From Anaerolineales bacterium (GTDB lineage Bacteria; Chloroflexota; Anaerolineae; Anaerolineales; UBA6663): 5,620 nucleotides of DNA. A program made the translations under genes and the position numbers. Under the pieces are notes generated by a model. That model was not told the DNA's origin. It saw nothing but the letters and a program-made list of their open reading frames with translations, and searched no databases. This document shows, piece by piece, positions 1-5,620 of this stretch. Where the stretch lies: the NCBI GenBank assembly GCA_017999235.1, contig JAGOBN010000314.1:1-5620 (forward strand), read 5' to 3'. Each line of letters begins with the position of its first letter. Position 1 is the first letter of the stretch.

Positions 1-58
1 ATTCGAACCTCGGCATACACATCCAGAGTGTGCTGTCCTACCACTAGACGAATCCCCA
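1..58 (-). tRNA. tRNA-Gln (anticodon CUG), 3' end cut by window edge
   Basis: Read on the minus strand, positions 58 to 1 fold as a tRNA without gaps. The acceptor 5' strand is TGGGGAT, followed by T8 and C9. The D stem is GTCT/GGAC with loop AGTGGTA. The anticodon stem is GCACA/TGTGT with one G-U pair, and its loop CTCTGGA places CTG at positions 26-24. A 4-nt variable loop, T-stem strand CGAGG and the start of the TTCGAAT T-loop follow. The second T-stem strand, the acceptor 3' strand and any encoded CCA lie left of the window, roughly 13-16 nt. The U1 start and the U35-G36 anticodon bases are known GlnRS identity features. The gene is divergent from glnS, whose product should charge it. 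G37 follows G36, unlike the A37 I recall for E. coli tRNA-Gln. Confidence 0.95.
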
Positions 59-69
59 GTGCATCTGCG

Positions 70-98
70 ATTTTATCACAGCCCCCGCCGCCTGACAA
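70..98 (-). promoter_or_regulatory. Sigma-70-type promoter of the tRNA-Gln gene
   Basis: On the minus strand, TTGTCA (positions 98-93, 5 of 6 matches to the -35 consensus) is followed by an exact 17-bp spacer and TAAAAT (75-70, 5 of 6 matches to the -10 consensus). TGA directly upstream of the -10 makes it an extended -10. The inferred start is near position 63, so the leader before the mature tRNA 5' end (position 58) is only about 5 nt, normal for a tRNA gene. The discriminator begins CGC, as at many stringently controlled stable-RNA promoters; that regulatory reading is inference. Confidence 0.8.
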
Positions 99-101
99 TC
101 A

Positions 102-116
102 TTTTTCTGGGTTTTT
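102..116 (-). promoter_or_regulatory. Putative UP element (two phased A-tracts)
   Basis: Two runs of five A on the minus strand (T5 at 102-106 and 112-116 on the plus strand) start exactly 10 bp apart in an otherwise GC-rich region. Relative to the inferred tRNA start at 63 they fall at about -39 to -43 and -49 to -53. These match the known proximal and distal UP subsites bound by the RNA polymerase alpha C-terminal domains. The placement is read from sequence; the function is inferred. Confidence 0.6.
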
Positions 117-140
117 CAGGCTGCTGGCCGGCCCACCTGG

Positions 141-155
141 CCGCGCCGCGCCGCG
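141..155. repeat. (CCGCG)x3 tandem repeat in the divergent intergenic region
   Basis: Three perfect copies of the pentamer CCGCG lie just upstream of the putative glnS -10 element. They occupy the position where a -35 hexamer would be expected, so the plus-strand promoter has no recognisable -35. This may be only a local GC-rich slip repeat; no function is claimed. Confidence 0.6.
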
Positions 156-160
156 CAATT

Positions 161-169
161 TGATATAAA
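161..169 (+). promoter_or_regulatory. Putative extended -10 promoter for glnS
   Basis: TGATATAAA reads as the TGn extension (161-163) followed by TATAAA (164-169), 5 of 6 matches to the -10 consensus. It is an AT-rich patch inside GC-rich DNA. No -35 is recognisable at 16-18 bp spacing, where the CCGCG repeat sits, but extended -10 promoters can work without one. The inferred start is near 176, giving a leader of about 50 nt before the glnS ATG at 226. Confidence 0.5.
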
Positions 170-201
170 CTGGGGGTCGCTTCGCCGATATCCTAGCGCG
201 T

Positions 202-215
202 ATTCAAGATTCAAG
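202..215 (+). repeat. Perfect tandem heptamer in the glnS leader
   Basis: ATTCAAG occurs twice head to tail (202-208 and 209-215), immediately before the weak purine-rich ribosome-binding region (AAGAGA, about 213-218) of glnS. The repeat is certain. Whether it has a role in translation or is chance is unknown. Confidence 0.5.
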
Positions 216-225
216 AGAAATTGTT

Positions 226-1908
<1,683 letters not shown>

Positions 1909-1925
1909 GCGCGGCGCCGGGCAGA

Positions 1926-1965
1926 AAAGCGAGCCGGTTGAAGGATCAACCGGCCCGCGTCTTTT
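1926..1965 (+). terminator. Intrinsic terminator of glnS
   Basis: A perfect 9-bp stem, GCCGGTTGA (1933-1941) with TCAACCGGC (1946-1954), closes an AGGA tetraloop. Across one A-C mismatch it extends by GCG/CGC (1929-1931 with 1956-1958). TCTTTT follows on the 3' side (1960-1965), 18 nt after the glnS stop. AAAA precedes the stem at 1925-1928, so a weaker terminator on the other strand is possible. Confidence 0.88.
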
Positions 1966-2012
1966 AATCAGCGGCGGGCCGGTGACGACCGACCGCCACC
2001 TCCCGCTGGCCG

Positions 2013-2027
2013 ATTTTGGGCAAAAAT
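2013..2027. other. AT-rich inverted repeat upstream of the SnoaL-like gene
   Basis: ATTTT (2013-2017) and AAAAT (2023-2027) form a short dyad around GGGCA, an AT island in GC-rich spacer about 75 bp before the next start codon. It could be an operator or part of a promoter. I found no convincing -35/-10 pair with normal spacing here; the best -10-like string is TATCCT at 2067-2072. Chance is a fair alternative. Confidence 0.25.
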
Positions 2028-2088
2028 TGAGCAGCCTCTGGGCTGGTGACCTTAGGCAGTCGGTCTTATCCTGTTGGCACCCACCCAC

Positions 2089-2094
2089 AGGAGG
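2089..2094 (+). promoter_or_regulatory. Consensus Shine-Dalgarno fixing the start at 2103
   Basis: A full AGGAGG sits 8 nt before the ATG at 2103. This decides between that ATG and an in-frame GTG at 2046, which has no such site and would add 19 residues unlike any family N-terminus I know. It is the strongest ribosome-binding site in the window. Confidence 0.9.
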
Positions 2095-2102
2095 CCCCCG
2101 CC

Positions 2103-2999
2103 ATGACCGCGTTGACCGCCACCGTCTCTGCCGCCCTGGACGCCGTCCGCCCCTACTTCGAGGCCTGGAATCGCCGCGATGCCGCCGCCCTGCTGACCAG
2201 TCTGACTGCGACCGGCATTTACCGTGACCCGATCGTGCCCCACGGTGTGTCGGGCGCCGGCCTGGCCGCCTACGCCGGCGGCCTCTGGGCCGCCTTCCCG
2301 GATCTGCGTTTCGATCTGATCAGCCTGGACGCCCTCAGCGAGACGCGGGTGGCCGCCCAGTGGCGGATGCTCGGCACCAATCACGGGCCGTTTAATGGCC
2401 TGCCGCCGAGCGGCCAAGCCATTGACATCCTCGGCGCGGATTTTATCGAGGTGGCGGACGGCAAAGTGCAGGCCGTACAGGGCTACTTTGACGGCGGCGC
2501 GGTGCCGCGCCAGCTCGGCCTGCAGGTGCTGGTTCAACCGCACACGGCCGGCCCGTTCCACTTCGGCACCAGCGCCTGGGTCTCAAGCGGCCGGCGCGTC
2601 CCGCCCGGCGAGTTCACAATCACGGTGTTGCAGGCCGGCTCCCCCGCGGCCGTCCAGCACATCAGCGACCTGAGCCGCGACACGGCCCTGGAGATGCGGC
2701 GGATGAAGGGCTTCCTGGGTTGGACGGGCGTGGTGATCGGGGACCGGATGCTGACCCTGACGGCCTGGGAAACCCCGGGCGACTCCCGGCAATTGATGCA
2801 AGGCGGCGTCCACGCCCAGGCCGCCAAACAGTTTTACGCCACTGACTGGGTCACCGGCGGCTTGATGACGTGGGTGGCGCCCAGCCGCTTCTTGGAACAC
2901 GTCCGCTGCCCGGCCTGCGGGCGGGTCGTGCGCGACTCCGCCCACAAGCCGGTGTGCGAATGCGGCGAGCCGTTGCCCGAACAGCGTCTGGGCTGGTAA
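2103..2999 (+). CDS. SnoaL-like / ABM-like protein with C-terminal four-Cys zinc-ribbon-like tail
   Basis: This 298-residue soluble protein has no signal peptide or membrane segment, and its function is unknown. Residues about 10-140 look like a SnoaL-like (NTF2 fold, ester or polyketide cyclase-like) domain. Supporting strings are YFEAWNRRD at 18-26, YRDPI at 40-44, GTNHGPFNGLPPSG at 91-104 and GYFDGGAVPRQLGL at 127-140; Asp130 in the last string is a candidate active-site acid. Residues about 155-262 look like an ABM-type dimeric alpha-beta barrel: FTITVLQAG, then a helix, then MKGFLGWTGVVIGDRMLTLTAW (split here as MKGFLGWTGV at 201-210 and LTLTAWETP at 217-225), and a helix with His237. 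The tail has CPAC at 269-272 and CEC at 285-287, a C-x2-C-x12-C-x-C arrangement that could bind zinc. It appears to be a single-gene unit between the glnS terminator and convergent gltX. SnoaL-like proteins act on varied small molecules, so no substrate is proposed. The domain calls are from recognition, with the SnoaL part the most secure. Confidence 0.75.
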   Translation: MTALTATVSAALDAVRPYFEAWNRRDAAALLTSLTATGIYRDPIVPHGVSGAGLAAYAGGLWAAFPDLRFDLISLDALSETRVAAQWRMLGTNHGPFNGLPPSGQAIDILGADFIEVADGKVQAVQGYFDGGAVPRQLGLQVLVQPHTAGPFHFGTSAWVSSGRRVPPGEFTITVLQAGSPAAVQHISDLSRDTALEMRRMKGFLGWTGVVIGDRMLTLTAWETPGDSRQLMQGGVHAQAAKQFYATDWVTGGLMTWVAPSRFLEHVRCPACGRVVRDSAHKPVCECGEPLPEQRLGW

Positions 3000-3001
3000 A
3001 C

Positions 3002-3019
3002 GGCCAGAGCCACCTGGCC
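3002..3019. terminator. Hairpin in the convergent gap, possible weak terminator
   Basis: GGCCAG (3002-3007) and CTGGCC (3014-3019) form a perfect 6-bp stem with a 6-nt loop between the stops of the SnoaL-like gene (2999) and gltX (3063). On the plus strand GC-rich sequence follows, so there is no U-tract. On the minus strand only GTTTACC follows. It may help end either transcript, but it is not a canonical intrinsic terminator. I see no better candidate in the 63-bp gap. Confidence 0.35.
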
Positions 3020-3062
3020 CGCGGGGTCGGTCGGCCGGCGCAGTTGGATAGCAAGGAAAAGC

Positions 3063-4529
3063 TCAGGCCGCCGGCAGCAGGCGCTCCGCCTGCCGCAGCC
3101 GCGCCAGACAGAGCTCCCGGCCCACCACCTCCATGCACTCAAACAGCGGCGGGCTCACGGTCTGGCCGGTGATGGCGGCGCGCAGGATCCCGAAGAACTG
3201 GCCGGCCTTCAAGCCCAACTGTTCCGCCAGGGCGCGCATGGCCGGCTCCATCGCCGCAGGCGTCCACTCGGCCACGGGCTCCAGGCCGGCCACGGCCGCG
3301 CGCAAGGCCGCCCCGCTCTGCGCCGGGGTTAAGCCTTTGGCCACCAAGTCTTCCGGCCGGGGCTGGATCTCCGCCCGGAAGAAAAAACCCGCCATCTCCA
3401 CCGCGTCGTCCAGGGTAACAATGCGCGGCTGAAAGAGCGGCGTCGCGCGCCGCAAAACCGTGTCCGCGGGCGTCAGGCCGGCTTTTTCAAAATATGGCCG
3501 CACCCGCGCCGCCAGGTCATCCACCGTCAGCCGGCGGAGCCACTTGCCGTTGAAATCATCCAGCTTCTCAAAATTGACCCGCGCCGCGGACGGGTTCAAG
3601 CTGTCTAGGTTGAAGCGCGCGGCCATTTCGTCCAGGGAGAGCAGTTCCTCCTCCGCCCCAAAGGAGGCCCCCATCAACGCCATCCAACTGGTGACGGCCT
3701 CCGGCAGATAGCCTAATTGCTCCAGTTCGGCCACGTAAATAGATTGCTCGCTGGTCACATCGCGCTTGCTCATCTTGCCCTTGCCGCTCGGCTTGAGAAA
3801 GACCGAGAGGTGGCACCAGACCGGTTCGGCCCAGCCCAGGGCGCGGATGATCAGCGCGTGCAGCGGAAAGGTCCCCAGCCACTCCGCCGAGCGAAAGACG
3901 TGCGTGATCCCCATCTCATGGTCGTCCACCATCGCGGCCAGGTGATAGAGCGCCAGGCCGTCGGATTTGACCAGGATAAAGTCGTCCAGGGTGGTGTTGT
4001 CCACCGTGATCGCGCCGCGCAGCCGGTCGGTGACGGTGGTGGCGCCTTCCTTGGGGGTCTTGAAGCGGATGGTGAACGGCTCGCCGGCCGCCGCGCGCCG
4101 CTCCGCCTCGGCCGGGCTTAAGGCGCGGCAGACGCCGTCATAGCGCGGCGATTGCTTGGTCTGCTGCTGCTGTTCGCGCACCTGCTTCAAGCGCTGCGGC
4201 GAACAAAAACAGCGGTAGGCGTGCCCGCCGGCCAGCAGCGCCTGGGCGTGGCGCTGATACAGGTCCTTGCGCGCCAGCTGGCTGTACGGCGCGTGCGGGC
4301 CGCCCACGTCCGGGCCTTCCTGCCAATCCAGCCCCAGCCAGCGCAGGCCGGCCTGCAGCTCTTCCAGGGCGCCCGGCACGGTGCGCTTGACGTCCGTGTC
4401 TTCAATCCGCAGGATGAACTGGCCGCCGGTCTGCTTGGCGAGCAGGACGTTGTACAGGGCTGTGCGGGCGCCGCCGATGTGCAGCCGGCCAGTGGGCGAC
4501 GGGGCGAAACGAACACGCGCAGGAGGCAT
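3063..4529 (-). CDS. gltX: Glutamyl-tRNA synthetase (GluRS)
   Basis: This cytoplasmic class I synthetase attaches glutamate to tRNA(Glu). At 488 residues it is normal for bacterial GluRS. VRFAPSPTGRLHIGGAR at 6-22 carries the HIGH-box variant HIGG (17-20). FILRIEDTD follows at 38-46, then a zinc-site region CFC at 107-109 with YDGVCR at 130-135, WCHLSVFLKPSG at 238-249, and KMSKR at 252-256. The alpha-helical anticodon-binding region runs from about 320 to 488. Three of the four zinc ligands known in E. coli (two Cys plus Cys at 134) are present, but the His position two residues on is Ala136. The ATG at 4529 is required because the conserved APSPTG string starts at residue 9, yet no Shine-Dalgarno precedes it. 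It lies 20 bp after the rodA stop, so co-transcription and perhaps translational coupling are likely. With GlnRS present it is expected to be the discriminating type, though this cannot be settled by reading. Confidence 0.97.
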   Translation of the reverse strand: MPPARVRFAPSPTGRLHIGGARTALYNVLLAKQTGGQFILRIEDTDVKRTVPGALEELQAGLRWLGLDWQEGPDVGGPHAPYSQLARKDLYQRHAQALLAGGHAYRCFCSPQRLKQVREQQQQTKQSPRYDGVCRALSPAEAERRAAAGEPFTIRFKTPKEGATTVTDRLRGAITVDNTTLDDFILVKSDGLALYHLAAMVDDHEMGITHVFRSAEWLGTFPLHALIIRALGWAEPVWCHLSVFLKPSGKGKMSKRDVTSEQSIYVAELEQLGYLPEAVTSWMALMGASFGAEEELLSLDEMAARFNLDSLNPSAARVNFEKLDDFNGKWLRRLTVDDLAARVRPYFEKAGLTPADTVLRRATPLFQPRIVTLDDAVEMAGFFFRAEIQPRPEDLVAKGLTPAQSGAALRAAVAGLEPVAEWTPAAMEPAMRALAEQLGLKAGQFFGILRAAITGQTVSPPLFECMEVVGRELCLARLRQAERLLPAA

Positions 4530-4549
4530 AGGCGTTAAGAGGGGAAGCG

Positions 4550-5620
4550 CTAGAATTCGATCTGCTTGTGCCGCAGGGCGACGGACTCGACCAGGCCAAT
4601 GCCGATCAAGAAGGTGAGCAAGGAGGAGCCGCCGTAGCTGATAAACGGCAGCGGCGAGCCGGTGACGGGCAGGAGCTGCAGGTTGGAACCGATGTTGGAA
4701 AAGATCTCAAACATCAGCTCGGTGCCGACGCCAAAACAGATCAGCCGGCCATACAGGTCGCGGGCCTGCCCGCCCACCTGATAAATGCGGATGACCACCA
4801 GCACGAACAGCGCGATGACCACCAGCGCGCCGACAAAGCCGAACTCATTGGCGATGGTGGCGAAGATGAAATCCGTCTGGCGCACCTTGAGAAAGCGCAG
4901 CTGCACCTGGCTGCCCTGGCCGTAGCCCTGCCCGAACCAGCCGCCCGAGCCGACGCTGATCAAGGATTGATTGACGTTGTAGGTAGCGTCGCGGAAGGTC
5001 GTGTCGGCGCCGGGGGCGAAGAAGATCAGCACCCGGTCGGCGACGTAGCGCAGGCTGGGGGAGCCCAGCGCGACCAGAAAACCCGCCAGCCCCACCGCCA
5101 CCGCGATGACGCCCAAGATCACCAGATGCCGCATCCGCATCCCGGCCGCCCACAGCAGGGTCAGCCAGATGACGCCGTACAGCACGCACGCGCTGAAGTC
5201 CGGCTGGGCCATGATCAAGAGCACCGGCCCGCTCGTGAAAATCAAGGTTTTGACCACGAAACTGAACTTGGTGATCTCGCCCGGGTGGTTGGCCAGATAG
5301 TTGCCCAGGGTCAAGATCGTCAGAAACTTCCCCAACTCAGACGGCTGGAGATTGATAATCCCCAGGTCAATCCAGCGTACGGCGCCAAACGTGGCCGCGC
5401 CGATGACCAGGACAATCACCAGCAGGGCGATGAGAAACAAATAGATCGGGGTAGCCAGGGACGCCCACAGCCGGTAGTCGATGAGCGTAAAGGCGAACAC
5501 CACCAGCAGGCCGGCCGAGGCAAAGATCATCTGCCGGCTGGTCTGAGCCTGCAAGTCCGTGTCAATGGAGGTGAGGGTGGCTGAGCGGATCATGGCCACC
5601 CCCAGGAGGCAGAGCAGAAT
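4550..5620 (-). CDS. rodA: Peptidoglycan glycosyltransferase RodA (SEDS family), N-terminus beyond window
   Basis: This multi-pass inner-membrane SEDS protein polymerises lipid II glycan strands in the rod elongation complex, normally with a class B PBP. The frame stays open to the right edge and continues a membrane helix (ILLCLLGVAMI, typical of RodA helix 1). The true start is therefore outside, and an internal GTG at 5599 is not the start. The 356 visible residues, numbered from the edge, show about ten hydrophobic segments. They include VRWIDLGIINLQPSELGK around 81-98, QPD at 139-141, a conserved RDATYNVNQS then SGG-rich loop around 210-227, QTDFIFA at 248-254 with the presumed catalytic Asp250, and LLPVTG then PLPFISYGGSS around 316-333. 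LLPVTG and NIG point to RodA rather than FtsW. Two changes from usual RodA are QPDFSAC for QPDLGTA and NIGSN for NIGMN. It is upstream of gltX in the same transcription direction. Confidence 0.92.
   Translation of the reverse strand: MLLCLLGVAMIRSATLTSIDTDLQAQTSRQMIFASAGLLVVFAFTLIDYRLWASLATPIYLFLIALLVIVLVIGAATFGAVRWIDLGIINLQPSELGKFLTILTLGNYLANHPGEITKFSFVVKTLIFTSGPVLLIMAQPDFSACVLYGVIWLTLLWAAGMRMRHLVILGVIAVAVGLAGFLVALGSPSLRYVADRVLIFFAPGADTTFRDATYNVNQSLISVGSGGWFGQGYGQGSQVQLRFLKVRQTDFIFATIANEFGFVGALVVIALFVLVVIRIYQVGGQARDLYGRLICFGVGTELMFEIFSNIGSNLQLLPVTGSPLPFISYGGSSLLTFLIGIGLVESVALRHKQIEF

Noticed and set aside
1969..2008. Second hairpin after glnS (CAGCGG with CCGCTG, with inner GGTG/CACC)
   Set aside because: The outer stem is short with a large loop, the inner stem is 4 bp, and a good terminator already lies just upstream. 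In such GC-rich sequence this pairing is expected by chance.
2046..2102. Upstream in-frame GTG as a start for the SnoaL-like gene
   Set aside because: The perfect AGGAGG 8 nt before the ATG at 2103 lies inside this extension, and the added residues look like translated spacer.
3000..3062. Small RNA or gene in the convergent gap
   Set aside because: Only 63 bp, with no promoter, no start codon with a ribosome-binding site, and only a weak 6-bp hairpin.
4157..4175. CTG-repeat run in gltX as a microsatellite or frameshift site
   Set aside because: It encodes a short glutamine run (residues 120-123) in a variable loop of the zinc-region insertion; the frame is intact and the run is too short to be notable.
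4568..5584. Long plus-strand open frame (338 codons) opposite rodA
   Set aside because: The product is rich in Q, D, H and G with no fold-like pattern. It is the mirror of a strongly conserved membrane protein in GC-rich DNA, where antisense frames stay open by codon bias.
5597..5599. GTG as the rodA start codon
   Set aside because: The frame continues without a stop to the window edge and encodes the hydrophobic first RodA helix across this codon, so the gene is truncated by the window rather than starting here.

Overview
This is a GC-rich bacterial chromosomal window. It holds housekeeping translation and cell-wall genes plus one unfamiliar small enzyme-like protein. The GluRS and RodA sequences resemble those I associate with Chloroflexota (Anaerolineae-like). 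That placement is an impression from memory of the families, not a database result. The presence of a bacterial-type GlnRS means this lineage can make Gln-tRNA directly, a trait generally regarded as acquired by horizontal transfer in bacteria. I see no phage, insertion sequence, CRISPR array or other mobile element.

Layout, left to right. Positions 1-58 hold the 5' three quarters of a tRNA-Gln(CUG) gene on the minus strand; its 3' end lies outside the window. Positions 59-225 are a compact divergent control region. It has a well-formed tRNA promoter on the minus strand (-35, 17-bp spacer, extended -10, and two phased A-tracts that look like an UP element) and an extended -10 promoter on the plus strand. 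Next is glnS (226-1908, plus), encoding the synthetase that would charge this tRNA, closed by a strong intrinsic terminator at 1926-1965. After a short spacer, a gene with a perfect Shine-Dalgarno sequence (2103-2999, plus) encodes a 298-residue protein that I read as a SnoaL-like domain, an ABM-like ferredoxin-fold domain and a four-cysteine zinc-ribbon-like tail. A 63-bp convergent gap follows, and then two minus-strand genes: gltX (3063-4529), 20 bp downstream of rodA (4550 to beyond 5620, truncated by the window edge).

Functionally, the tRNA-Gln and glnS pair forms a direct route for Gln-tRNA(Gln). gltX supplies Glu-tRNA(Glu) and is probably co-transcribed with rodA, which encodes the peptidoglycan glycosyltransferase of the elongation machinery. 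The two paralogous synthetases face each other about 1.2 kb apart. I did not find an undescribed multi-gene system. The items most worth a second look are the three-module protein at 2103-2999 and the tRNA-Gln/glnS divergent arrangement.
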